Source of the DNA: Pegoplata infirma
Taxonomy: Eukaryota; Arthropoda; Insecta; Diptera; Anthomyiidae
Direction: 5' to 3'
Assembly: GCA_963921195.1 (NCBI GenBank)
Contig: OY992539.1
Location: 131,282,682 to 131,346,681, forward strand
DNA: 64,000 nucleotides
Positions within the stretch are counted from its first letter, which is position 1. Every line of letters starts with the position of its first letter. The notes beneath the pieces are model-generated. The model was not told where the DNA came from. It saw only the letters and a list, made by a program, of their open reading frames with translations, and did no database searches. Shown here one piece after another: positions 44,881-55,120 of this stretch. A program made the translations under genes and the position numbers.

Positions 44881-47560
44881 CAGCATTGTTTTCTCATCAA
44901 CTAACAATTTTTAGAAGATGTTTTTCCACTTCGTCTCTTTACAATCATTGTTTAAATAATTCTTGCTGTGATATATTTTACTTTTCTAATAGATGGATGC
45001 TTATCATCTTATCCTAGAAAACAAATTTTCAATGCAATCGTAATTGAGTTTCTAGGAAGTATGAACTTAAAGTCTTCATTCTCGGTACAAATATTAATTG
45101 ACATCAAATTAACGCCACGAATGGTGTGAATAAATGCTATAATGCATTTCACCTTGTTGGAGTTGTTAAGTCCCTAGTCATCTTAAAGACAGTCTTGCAT
45201 CTTGTGTATTTTGCAGCTTCTCCTTTAATGATTGGCCTATTGCATGGGTTATTTGAGTAAAAGCTCTACACATTAAGCTTATCGCAAATGTAAATTTAAT
45301 TATTACGAAAGTTTGTTAACTTCTTAGTGAACATCTTTTCATCCCCAACTTGATCGCGACTACCACTGAATTACTAAGTACTTGGGTAAACCTTAACACC
45401 AATATGTTTGGAAACAAAATTTGGCAAAATATGCTTCGTTGAGACTTTGGGCAACATTTTAAATTGAAAATTGGGGTCATCTTCTTCAAATACTGTCTAT
45501 TAAAATTTTACTTTTCCGTGAGATGTTGCTTATTCATGATTAATAAAGTTATTTCTTATGGACTTTATGAGGTAACAATAGTCAAAGAGGCATTGTTTAG
45601 GCTTACCGTTATTAATGAGTATTGGATTTTCTGGTGTCACTCCTAAGCTGTCTTGTAACCCGATTTTGACAGGGACCTGGTCACCTACGAGACATCTTAC
45701 TGTCAATCCTATTTCGCGGTCATTTTGGCAAAAACGATTTTATTTATTATGACTTTCTTTAAAACAGGAAAGTAACTAAGGATTTATTTCCAATCGATGC
45801 ACACTCCCTTTAGCATTAAAAAGACACTTATTGGCAACATCAAAAATTTTACGTTACGACAATAAAATAAACCCCGTCTACAACATATTTTGATCTGTTG
45901 TACTATAAGGCTTTTTTGACTTTATAAACCACAACTTCCTTCTTCTTGAAAATTTAGATATAAAAGTTTTAAGGCTTTCTGTTGCTGCTGGATCCAAACC
46001 AGGATTGGCCTTTTTCAATGGGTGCAACGAAGGGCAGTGGTTGAATGAGGCAGTCGAAATCCAAGGGTGTCGCTAGTGAAGGTTTATTGCTTTAATGAGA
46101 TCAGAAAAAGATTTGCGTTATTATTCTCCCGGCTTTGTTAAAACGTTTTTTAGCCTTCCATATCTTCCTTGATAAGTGATACTCTCTTCGCTAGCAGATC
46201 GATCAGGAATGATACATCTGTTTCTCTTATCACTGATTTGTTTTGTAGATTATTAACTTGTTTCTCCATTTTAAAATATTCCTTTACAATTTCATGAAGC
46301 TTTTGTTCTTTTTACTTTGATTTATGAATTGTTCTCAATAAGGGTTTTTTGATGTCTGTAAAATTCGTTTCTTCGTGACACTTGCAGTAACAACAAACAT
46401 CATATTTTTTGGGATTAAGTCTCAGCCGTTCAGGAATGGAAATATGATGGCGTCTTCTGTCGTTCGTCTTTGTTAAGTATACGTATGCTTAGTAGGAGAA
46501 CAATTAAGTGGAGACAAAGAACATCGGAGTACGCGTTGATGATGTTAAAGAATACAACATAGGTACATCTGTGGATGTAGACAATATTGATGATGTTAAA
46601 GCTGAGTCGAGAGCAGTAGTTGGAGATTATTTATGTAGACAGTTTTGAAGATGTTGCAGTACGTGTTTGTGGATCTTGTTTTTGAAACTTCATCTCGTGA
46701 TGCCTGGCGCTAATTTGTGGATCCTGTTATTGAAAGGTTTCTAATTTCATCTGACTTCTTGTTAGTATTGATGATGTTGTACAAAGTAAAACTGATCCAT
46801 GTGTTGCAGAAGTAGTTTGTGAATCTTGTTTTTGAGATGTTTCTAATTTCAAAATGGAAATAACTTCACTTGTTGATGAGTACGGTATTGATGATGTTGT
46901 AGAACGCCTTGAGTTACAGTAGTAGTTTGTGGATCTTGTTTTGACATGTCTCGAATTTCAAAATGAAACAAACTTCAGTTGTTGAGGAACTAAGAATGAT
47001 GATGTTGTAGAACACAAATCTTAGCCATGAGCTGCAGTAATTTGTGGATCTTGGTTTAGAGATCTTTCACACATCTAAATTGATTTTAGTAAGAAGCAAA
47101 GCGATTAAGATTTATTTTGCTGTTTTTCCGTTTTTGGCTTTTAAATTGAACGTGGTTTTAAGACACAATTCTTGTTGATTTGGGGTGAAAGAAATTCAGG
47201 ATGTTCATATTTCTAGGATTTTGTTTAATTTTGTAATGTCAGGTAGAATGCATGAAGAAGCAACTGTAGTTGAAAGCAATTCTGGATGCATTTCTGGAAT
47301 TTCGTAATGGCAGTTTGATTGATGGAGATATTGATGTAAACAATTCAGCTGATAATTCTGGGATTTTATTTAATTTGTTGTTGAAAGCAATTCAGGTTTT
47401 TTTTCTGTAGTTTAATTTATTTGTGTAACGACAGCTACACTGCATGGTGGAGCAAATGTTGTTAAATGTAATTCAGGATGTATTTTTGGGGTTTCCTTAA
47501 ATTTCATAATGATGAGAAGACTGCAGGGAGAATCAAATGTTTGTTTTTCTGTAAATATTT
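44881..47560. repeat. Duplicated unit, copy 2 (uninterrupted)
   Basis: This copy shows the order of the unit: the stretch like 38800-39949, then repeated lines around GTTTGTGGATCTTGTTTTTG (46660, 46800, 46919, 47040), then the GCAATTCAGG array (47170-47560). On the minus strand, coding-like runs include PKKYDVCCYCKCHEETNF near 46360-46415, LHEIVKEYFKMEKQVNNLQN near 46240-46300, and repeats of LKFETSQKQDPQTT. All are broken by stops. It may be an old gene with two internal repeat types. I do not recognise it. Confidence 0.55.
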
Positions 47561-47629
47561 AAAATGTTTTAAAAGGAGGCAGTTTCAGTGGTCTTAATAC
47601 TGTTTCATACGAATTAATATTCCCAAAAA

Positions 47630-47790
47630 AATTTAGATTTCAATCTGAGACTTATTCTATAGAAAAAATTTATCATAATCTGATGCTTTTTCTGTATTCA
47701 AAATCTCAGAATCGTAACTTTTCCTATAGAACCCATGTTACAGAATCTGAGACTTTTTCTATATGATAATTTTTTCAGATTCTGAGACAT
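47630..47790. repeat. Degenerate TCTGAGAC repeat block
   Basis: Short block of the 30-bp repeat described at 17600, followed by a purine-rich tract (47868-47945). Confidence 0.75.
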
Positions 47791-47944
47791 TTTTTTACCC
47801 TACACCACTTTGTAGTACAGCAATCGCGGATCCACGTGTGGAAATAGAAAATGCCCCCCAATCCGAATTCAAAAGAAAAAAAAAAAGGGTCAGAAGAGGA
47901 TTATGGAAGGGGGAGGAAGAAAAAACGGAAAAGAATAATATATA

Positions 47945-48600
47945 CACAGAAAGAAATAAAAAAAAAATTTGAGTAAATTTTTAATACTATTGAGTAAAAA
48001 ATTACTCAATTTTCCACCAGTAAACGATTTAATAGTATTGAGTAAATTTTTAATAAAAATTTATTAAATGTTTGCCAAAAAAATTTGAGTAAATTTTTAA
48101 TTGACACTATTAAGTGCAGGAACAGAACAAGAAGCACCACCTTTTAAAAACAGAACAAGTTTTATTTCACCTCGGCGCCGGCCACCGGTTTAATCTGCCA
48201 AACCGTATGGAAAAAGTCGTGCCGGGCTTATTCTGTTTCTACTCTAAATAAAACAAAGTTTAAAAAAATTTCATATTTTTTTACAAAAAAAAAAATCATG
48301 TTTTTTCAAACTTTACCAAATATATTTTTGTCTTAAAGACATAAAAAAATTTTATAAATATGATTACAAACTTTCATGTATATATACAAAAAACTATAAA
48401 CTAAACGAGAATTAAAAAAACTAAGAAAATTCCAAAAAAAAATTAAAAAAGCTATTAAATTCTTATTAAATTATTTACTCAATTTGTTTTTAAATTTTTG
48501 AGTAAATTATTAATTGCGTCAATTAAAAAATTACTCAAAACTTTTTTTAAATTTAAACAAGTGATTACTCAAATTGTTTTTCCCCATATTTTTTTCTGTG
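47945..48600. mobile_element. 656-bp MITE with CACAGAAA ends
   Basis: The ends CACAGAAAGAAATA and TTTTTTTCTGTG are inverted, flanked by TA at 47943-47944 and 48601-48602. Just inside both ends stand TTTGAGTAA / TTACTCAAA words. A GC-richer segment at 48110-48245 (including CTCGGCGCCGGCCACC) differs sharply from its surroundings. The right-hand TA is also the left TA of the next MITE. Confidence 0.75.
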
Positions 48601-49362
48601 TACACTCTGAATAATTCTACAGTTAAAGTATTAGTAAGTAATTTTGTACCCAAATCTACTAATAAGTTACTAATTACCAGTAGTTTTTTAGTATCTTCAA
48701 AGTACTAAAATTACACTCAAAATAATAACTCTGTTAAATACTCTGTAAAATGACTGTAATCTCAATTCAACAGATATTTGACAGAATTTTCTGTCAAAAT
48801 ACAGATTTAAAGAAAATACTTTGTATTTTGTTGTGACCTCCTCTGTTATATTACTTTTTACTTTTTACTTTGTAATCTTAATTTTACAGATAATTAACAG
48901 AGTTTTCTGCTTAAATACAGATTTAAGCAAAATACCTTGTATTTTTTATAACCAAAAAAAGTTTTCCGTTTTGAGTAGTTTTTGTTACCAAACATTTATT
49001 TTATCTGTATATTCTTTTTTTATAGAAAAAGTTAAAAAAGTAGCAAAAAAAGTTATAAAATTATTTTTTCAGAAATCTTATAAAAATTTTAGATGTATGT
49101 TATATTTAACTAAACTCTGTAAATGTACAGAGTTTTTTCTGTAAATTTTTTTTTGCATCAAATGCATTTTACAAATATATGTAAATTTACATAGTTTTCT
49201 TTGCTAAATGGTGGTTTATTTAACCAATATATTAATCGTTCAACTGTTGACAAGTGTGGACGTGTTTTAATTTATCTCCGTGCTATTAATTGAATTTTTT
49301 GAAATTGTTCGTAATAGGTATTTTTGTAATATTTTCATGACCACATCCAGGAAAATGAAAAT

Positions 49363-50766
49363 ATGGACACAAATGATACCGATTTAATTCGAGGCTCTGC
49401 CTCACCGACTGGTGCTGGTTCCAGCACTGGTCTTAGGGTTGCGACCTTGAAGTCCGACCTTGATTCTGGTAGGGGTGCCCAGCCTAATATTGGTGGTAAA
49501 AAGAAAAAGAAACTTAAACCATCAAAGGTCAGGCACAACCAGAGACGGCTTTGTTTGAAAATAATTAACAGACTAAGCCAACTTGATGGAACGAAGCTCT
49601 CCGAACGTGAGAGGGCGTCGCTATCATGGGCGAAAGGAGTCATTGAAGAACAGGACAAACTTTCGGCAATGCGCGCATCTGACAAACAGAGCGCTGTTTC
49701 GGCCTCGTCATCGAAGTCTGGTAAAAGGTTGCGCTCGCCCGACGAGAAACCTTTACCTAAGAGATCTAAGGTGACCGGCAACGTCTGGACTCAGTCTTTT
49801 AGTGAAGTGGTTAAAGGTAACTTCGTTAGGGCTGTGATAAACAGGCAAAATGGGGATTGTAGTATTCCAAGGGACAAGTGGAGTTTAGTTGAAACTAAAC
49901 TAAATGAAATCTACTATAGGCTCCTTGAGAGTATGCCTGATTTTCTCCCTACTACTGTCAACGCAGGTTGGTATCAGGGGCGAGTAAAACTCGTTGCGTT
50001 TGGGAACGAAAGATCCGCAGCCGTGTTTAAGGTTGCCATCAGCCAAGTGGGAGAGTTATGGCCTGGAGCCAGACTGGACGTTGTGGAAAAACATGATATC
50101 CCCTCGCAACCCAGAGCTCATGCATGGATCCCAATGGCTACAAATGACACTGCGGTGATTCTTAAGATGATAAAAGTCTGCAATCCTGACCTTCCAACTC
50201 AGAATTGGCAAATTGCCAGATTGGGTGAGATGGAGGGCGCTCGTCGTCAAGCAGTGGTCTTGGTTAATGAGGAATCGCTTCCGCTTTTAGCCAGGACTGA
50301 CGGCATTATTAGATTTGGATTTTTTCATATAAGAGTCAATGTCTACAAGGGCGACCAGAAGACTATTTTGGACGCAGACAAGCCAGTGGCAGAGTCGGCT
50401 GAGGAGGAGAATCGGGAAAAGGTTGATATTCAGCTGGCCGATCCTAGGCTGATGGGAGATGCATCTGGCATTTTTGAAACCGAATCTGGTAACGAATGCG
50501 ACCTCTGTGATGGCATGGAGGATAAAGCTGATGCCACGATGGGTGACATTCAGGACGAGGCCCATGCAGTGAGGAATTCGGAGAGTTCTGTTGCCTCCGA
50601 TTCAGAACAGATGGGTTATATATCTGGCTTATTCGAAACCGAATCTGGGGACGAATGCGACCTCTTTGATAACACGGAGGATGAAGCCAATAACACGGTG
50701 GTGGAAAGGATGGTGGAAATAAAACAAGATGTTGCGGTTCCTACAAATAAACCTCCATCACTGTAA
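49363..50766 (+). CDS. Retrotransposon ORF1 protein (467 aa)
   Basis: The first open frame of the element at 49231. It has a basic stretch, GGKKKKKLKPSKVRHNQRR (residues about 45-63). The central region (about 150-335) includes WYQGRVKLVAFGNERSA, PRAHAWIPM and NPDLPTQNWQIARLGEM. That pattern resembles the ORF1 domain known as DUF4780 in LOA-type elements, presumed to bind the element RNA. No CCHC zinc knuckle is seen, unlike Jockey or I ORF1. The acidic C-terminus holds a duplicated motif: SGIFETESGNECDLCDGMED and SGLFETESGDECDLFDNTED, about 50 residues apart. ATG at 49363 is the first in-frame start after the 5-prime UTR. The frame ends inside ORF2, overlapping it by 38 bases. Confidence 0.88.
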   Translation: MDTNDTDLIRGSASPTGAGSSTGLRVATLKSDLDSGRGAQPNIGGKKKKKLKPSKVRHNQRRLCLKIINRLSQLDGTKLSERERASLSWAKGVIEEQDKLSAMRASDKQSAVSASSSKSGKRLRSPDEKPLPKRSKVTGNVWTQSFSEVVKGNFVRAVINRQNGDCSIPRDKWSLVETKLNEIYYRLLESMPDFLPTTVNAGWYQGRVKLVAFGNERSAAVFKVAISQVGELWPGARLDVVEKHDIPSQPRAHAWIPMATNDTAVILKMIKVCNPDLPTQNWQIARLGEMEGARRQAVVLVNEESLPLLARTDGIIRFGFFHIRVNVYKGDQKTILDADKPVAESAEEENREKVDIQLADPRLMGDASGIFETESGNECDLCDGMEDKADATMGDIQDEAHAVRNSESSVASDSEQMGYISGLFETESGDECDLFDNTEDEANNTVVERMVEIKQDVAVPTNKPPSL

Positions 50767-53700
50767 GGCAGCCTCAGTTGCACTCTTGCTGCGCCTGACG
50801 ACAGGAGCAGTTGACTTGGTTTTTATCCAAGAGCCCTGGGTGCGGGGTGGCAGGGTTTGCGGATTGAAGACCCCTGGGTTTAAGTTGGTGGTTGCCAAAG
50901 GTGAGGGCTCACCAAGGGCCTGCATCTTGGCAAAAAATGGCTTAAATATATTCTTTTTATCAACTTTTAGTGATATGGACGTTACAGCGGCTAGCTTAGA
51001 GCTTCATGGGAAGTCTATTTGGCTCGCCTCTGCGTATTTTCCTAATCCGGGGTCAATACCCCCGGAGAAGGTTGTCGGTCTAATTCGGGAGTCTGAATCT
51101 AGGGGACACCAGTTAGTAGTGTGTTGTGATGCTAATGCACATCATTCGATATGGGGTAGTACAGACACAAATGATAGAGGCGAATCACTTTTGGAGTTTT
51201 TGTTAAGCACTAACCTGTACATTTGTAACAAGGGTGGTGAACCAACTTTCGTTACAAGTATGCGGCAAGAGGTTCTTGACGTAACACTTGTATCAGATAC
51301 ATTGTCTGATAGAATTGATGACTGGAGAGTTTTGGAAGAGCATTCTTTCTCAGATCATCGCTACATTGAGTTTTTACTCAGGGAGCGTGCCCCGGTTGAT
51401 ACAGTCTCTAGAAATCTGAGGAGAACAAACTGGGTGAAATATAGGGAGACTTTTTCTTTGCTTTTGGATGAAGTACCCTTATCTGAACCGCATAGTTTGG
51501 CGGAAATTGACTGTCTGGTTGACCATATAACAAATGTTTGTAATAGGTGCCTGGATGCGTCTTGCCCTTCTGCAAAGCCTAGAGGGAAAAAAAAGCCACC
51601 TTGGTGGTCAAATGAGTTGCAGACGAGCAGAGATTCCTGCAGAAAGCTCTTTAATAAGGCTAAATTCTCAAGAGCGGACGAGGACTGGTCTGCATACAGG
51701 CTGCAACTTAAGAGTTATAAAAAGATGATCAGAAATGCAAAATGTGATTCTTGGAAAAACTTCTGTGGAAACATAGAAGACGTTTCTGAGGCATCCAGGC
51801 TGCGCAAGGTTCTGGCTTCTTCTCCTTGCACCCTGGGATACCTGAAAGATCCTAATGGGGTGTGGTCTTCCTCCAGTGGAGAGTCGCTGGATCTCCTTTT
51901 AAACACGCATTTTCCGGGCAATTCCATGACGCCGTTTCAGGCTTTGGAACGTTCTGACGCCCAAGCATCTGAAATTGCTTCGGAAATAATAAATATGCCA
52001 ACATTAATCTGGGCGATAAAAAGCTTCAGGCCCTATAAATCCCCGGGACCTGATGGTATAATCCCGGCTGAGTTGCAGCAAGTGTCGGACTATATAGCCC
52101 CGTTGCTGTATAATCTATACACAGCATGCATCAACTGGTCGTATATTCCTTTAAAATGGAGGGATACCAGAGTCGTATTTATCCCGAAGGCTGGGAAAAG
52201 TTCCCACACAGCTCCGAAGGATTTCAGACCAATTAGTCTGTCTTCTTTTTTGTTAAAGACAATGGAACGAATGATAGACTCATATTTGCGTAGAGTGATT
52301 GACCCGAGGTTGCTTTCGACAAAGCAACATGCATACAGCAAGGGACGATCAACGGAAACAGCTCTTCATGAGCTCGTTGGTACCATCGAGAGATCGCTTT
52401 CGGTAAAGGAGTACACTATGGTGGCCTTTCTTGATATTGAGGGGGCTTTTAATAATGTCATCCCAGAATCGATAATATTGGCATTGTCTGGTCTGGGAGT
52501 AAAGCGTGAAATCGTTTTAATGGTGGAAAACCTACTTGCCAACAGACGTATAACGTCTGAATTGGGAGCGTCCGTCATATCTCGATTTGTCAATAGGGGC
52601 ACACCACAAGGAGGTGTTCTTTCGCCGCTTCTTTGGAACCTGGCACTGAATTCAATGCTACTATCTCTAGAAGCACGTGGTTGTCATGTTGTCGCATATG
52701 CTGACGATGTCGCGATAGCGGTAAAGGGGAAGCATCTGCCAACATTGCGGGACATTCTTCAGGGTTCTCTGAAAGATCTGTCTAAATGGGCAAGAGACTG
52801 TGGTCTAGGAGTTAATCCTAGTAAAACAGAGCTTGTTTTATTTACAAGGAAAATTAAGATTCCTGCTTTCGATCCTATTTCTCTGGACGGTACTGAGATC
52901 GCCTTCTCAGATGGAGCCAAGTATCTTGGAGTATTTCTAGATAGGAAGCTGAATTTCAGGCGTAATATTGAGGAACGGGTGAGAAAAGCAACGATTGCTT
53001 TGTATTCCTGTAAAAGGGCCATTGGAAAACGATGGGGTTTTAGCCCTCAAGTCGTTCATTGGATCTATACAGCAGTGGTGCGTCCAATTTTGCTGTATGG
53101 AATCATTGTCTGGTGGCCTGCTTTAGAAACAAAAGCGAACTGTGTCTTTATCACGAAGGTACAGAGAATGGCGTCAATGTGCATCACTGGTGCTCTTCGT
53201 ACTACACCTACGGCTGCATTAGAAATCCTCCTTCATCTGATACCCTTGGACATATTGGGTAGGCAGTATGCAGCTGCGTCGGCAATTCGACTTAATAGCA
53301 CGCTGCAATGGAGGAGCAGCGATTGTGGCCATAGCGCGATCTTGAAAAAGATAACAATACCACAAAATGTGGATTGTGCTCCCTCTTTGAGCCTTTTTGA
53401 GCGCCACTTTACCACTATGATACCATCCAGGGAGTCTTGGATGGGGGATACTCCGGGAAGAGGAGCTACCATAAATTTTTACACAGATGGATCGAGGCTG
53501 CACGAACAAGTGGGCTTTGGGGTCTATTCGGAAGAGCTTGGATTGAGCCTGGCTCGTAGATTGCCAGATCATTGCAGTGTTTACCAGGCAGAGATGCTGG
53601 CAATAAAGGAAGTGGCTGACTGGTTGAGCTGCAATGTCTTGTCTACAACCGCAGTCAACATCTATACTGACAGTCAAGCCGCGGTCAAGTCCCTGGATTC

Positions 53701-54322
53701 AATGTTTCTGAAAACAAGATCTGCCCTTAACTGCCGCACGTCTTTAAATGAGATGGCCAAGCAGTTTAACATACGACTCATATGGGTCCCAGGGCACAGA
53801 GACATTCCAGGGAATTGCAAAGCCGATGAGCTTGCAAGACTAGGAACTACCTTACAGGTTCCAACAGAATTGGAATGTGTTGGTATGCCTCTAGAAACTT
53901 GCAAGCAAAACCTACGGCTTTGTTCAGCGACGGAGACTAATCAAAGATGGGCAAATGGATGGACGTGTGAGACAACACGACTGATTTGGCCTTCTCTTAA
54001 TCAGGGGCGCACAAGTGAGCTGATATCGCTTCCAAGAGGAGAGATTTCGACGGTGGTTTCTATAATTACCGGACACTGTCTTATAGGGAAGCACGCAGAG
54101 CGGTTAAATGTGCCGTCGAATGACTTTTGCCGAAGTTGCATGGATGAAGAGGAGTTGGAAACTATCGAACACTTTATTTGCCATTGCCCGGCACTTTCTG
54201 ATCAACGACTTGCTTCACTGGGATCTAGGGAGCTGTACGATCTTTCTGATTTGTCGGATGTCAAAATTCAACATCTAAGGAGTTTCATAAGAAGCTCAAA
54301 CTGGTTTAACGACAGGGACTAG
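50729..54322 (+). CDS. Retrotransposon ORF2: endonuclease, reverse transcriptase, RNase H (1197 aa)
   Basis: One unbroken frame. An apurinic-type endonuclease comes first, with LQINLHHCKAAS, Glu35 in QEPW, Asp134-Ala-Asn136, and Ser208-Asp209-His210; it nicks target DNA. Reverse transcriptase follows, with SPGPDGIIPAELQQ, FIPKAGK, the first aspartate in AFLDIEGAFNN near residue 569, GTPQGGVLSPLLW, and YADD near 657. RNase H has Asp920 (YTDGS), Glu955 (QAEM), Asp981 (YTDSQAA) and Asp1033 (KADELA), with WVPGH before the last. A C-terminal Cys/His block, CRSCMDEEELETIEHFICHC, is probably zinc-binding. All catalytic residues are present. The start overlaps the end of ORF1 in another frame, so it is probably translated by re-initiation or a similar mechanism. 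Confidence 0.93.
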   Translation: MLRFLQINLHHCKAASVALLLRLTTGAVDLVFIQEPWVRGGRVCGLKTPGFKLVVAKGEGSPRACILAKNGLNIFFLSTFSDMDVTAASLELHGKSIWLASAYFPNPGSIPPEKVVGLIRESESRGHQLVVCCDANAHHSIWGSTDTNDRGESLLEFLLSTNLYICNKGGEPTFVTSMRQEVLDVTLVSDTLSDRIDDWRVLEEHSFSDHRYIEFLLRERAPVDTVSRNLRRTNWVKYRETFSLLLDEVPLSEPHSLAEIDCLVDHITNVCNRCLDASCPSAKPRGKKKPPWWSNELQTSRDSCRKLFNKAKFSRADEDWSAYRLQLKSYKKMIRNAKCDSWKNFCGNIEDVSEASRLRKVLASSPCTLGYLKDPNGVWSSSSGESLDLLLNTHFPGNSMTPFQALERSDAQASEIASEIINMPTLIWAIKSFRPYKSPGPDGIIPAELQQVSDYIAPLLYNLYTACINWSYIPLKWRDTRVVFIPKAGKSSHTAPKDFRPISLSSFLLKTMERMIDSYLRRVIDPRLLSTKQHAYSKGRSTETALHELVGTIERSLSVKEYTMVAFLDIEGAFNNVIPESIILALSGLGVKREIVLMVENLLANRRITSELGASVISRFVNRGTPQGGVLSPLLWNLALNSMLLSLEARGCHVVAYADDVAIAVKGKHLPTLRDILQGSLKDLSKWARDCGLGVNPSKTELVLFTRKIKIPAFDPISLDGTEIAFSDGAKYLGVFLDRKLNFRRNIEERVRKATIALYSCKRAIGKRWGFSPQVVHWIYTAVVRPILLYGIIVWWPALETKANCVFITKVQRMASMCITGALRTTPTAALEILLHLIPLDILGRQYAAASAIRLNSTLQWRSSDCGHSAILKKITIPQNVDCAPSLSLFERHFTTMIPSRESWMGDTPGRGATINFYTDGSRLHEQVGFGVYSEELGLSLARRLPDHCSVYQAEMLAIKEVADWLSCNVLSTTAVNIYTDSQAAVKSLDSMFLKTRSALNCRTSLNEMAKQFNIRLIWVPGHRDIPGNCKADELARLGTTLQVPTELECVGMPLETCKQNLRLCSATETNQRWANGWTCETTRLIWPSLNQGRTSELISLPRGEISTVVSIITGHCLIGKHAERLNVPSNDFCRSCMDEEELETIEHFICHCPALSDQRLASLGSRELYDLSDLSDVKIQHLRSFIRSSNWFNDRD

Positions 54323-54759
54323 TAGGGAAACCTATTACGATCCCGTGGTATCACAATGGACCTCAGAGTCTACGTGTGTTGACGTAAAACGTCAGCAGCC
54401 ACTTACAACCTAACCTAACCTAACCTAACCAATATTTTACAAGAAACTCTGTAAATTAACAGTTTTTTTTTGTCAAAATCATTTTACAGAGTATTTTAGT
54501 AAAACTACCAAGAAATGATGTTAGCTGGAAAATTATGGTGTACTCTGTTAAATTAGCAGAGTTTTTCTGAAATTTAACAGAGTTATTATTTTGAGTGTAG
54601 TATTTTTTTCTGGTTTTGAATAATATTAGTAACAAAGTTTAGTATTGATCACCAATGCCTGCACTAGATCATTTTGGACTAAACAATTTAGTTCATTAGT
54701 TAAATTTTTACTCTTTAATACCCACATTTTTTTTGAGTGTAGGAAAAATGACATGATAT

Positions 54760-55080
54760 CATAGAATTTTACTACAGGAAAAAAGTGTTGGAATCTTAAT
54801 ATTTTTCTTTAGGAAAAATGGCAAATTTTTTTGAATGGAATGAAAGCAAAGGAATGAAAAATTTTTTATAGAATTTTTTATACAGGAAAAATAAGAGAAT
54901 TTTTCTATAGGAAAACTTAAGAAGGAGGGAAGAGAAAAGGAAATAACCTGAGATTTTTTTCTAAGAAATAGTACGAAGAATCCCAAAATTTTTTAAAAAA
55001 AAATATCTTTCGGAATCTTAGAATTTTTCTATAGAGTAAAATTCGCGGAATGTTTGCATTTTTCTATAGGACAGCTCTAT
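54760..55080. repeat. Degenerate TTTTTCTATAGGAAAA repeat block
   Basis: Loose units of the repeat described at 17600 (GAATTTTTCTATAGG, TATCTTTCGGAATCTTAG). Non-coding. Confidence 0.7.
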
Positions 55081-55120
55081 AATTTCTACACTCAAAATAA
55101 TAAATTATTGGATTTTCTAT

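Larger units (their letters stand above)
49231..54425 (+). mobile_element. Full-length, apparently intact LOA/I-group non-LTR retrotransposon
   Basis: A 5.2-kb element with a 132-bp 5-prime UTR, two overlapping open frames and a 103-bp 3-prime UTR ending in CCTAA pentamers. TAACCAATAT lies on both sides (49221-49230 and 54426-54435). Up to three bases of the right copy may belong to the tail, so the duplication is at least seven bases. No stop or frameshift was seen, unlike the fragments at 16772, 21256, 25211 and 35487. It is a plausible active source for those insertions. The RNase H domain after the RT and the type of ORF1 point to the LOA or a related I-group clade rather than Jockey or R1. 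Confidence 0.9.
48714..54597. mobile_element. MITE B inside MITE A
   Basis: It starts CACTCAAAATAATAACTCTG and ends with the inverted AGAGTTATTATTTTGAGTG, flanked by TA at 48712-48713 and 54598-54599. Comparison with the solo MITE A (TAACATTAGTAATTTTTACT near 9390) gives the exact empty site. It consists of repeated ACTCTGTAAAT / ACAGAGTTTTCT words. Without its retrotransposon it is about 690 bp. Confidence 0.85.
48603..54739. mobile_element. MITE A, second copy, carrying a nested stack
   Basis: Its ends match the intact 229-bp MITE at 9295-9523 (ATAATTCTACAGTTAAAG on the left; TAGTATTGATCACCAATG on the right). TA flanks at 48601-48602 and 54740-54741. The extra 5.9 kb is MITE B plus a retrotransposon. 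The solo copy shows the sequence before that insertion. Confidence 0.85.

Noticed and set aside
49583..49781. Other frames overlapping ORF1 and ORF2 (also 51534-51728, 53059-53262 and several on the minus strand)
   Set aside because: They are shadows of the two retrotransposon frames with no domain of their own.
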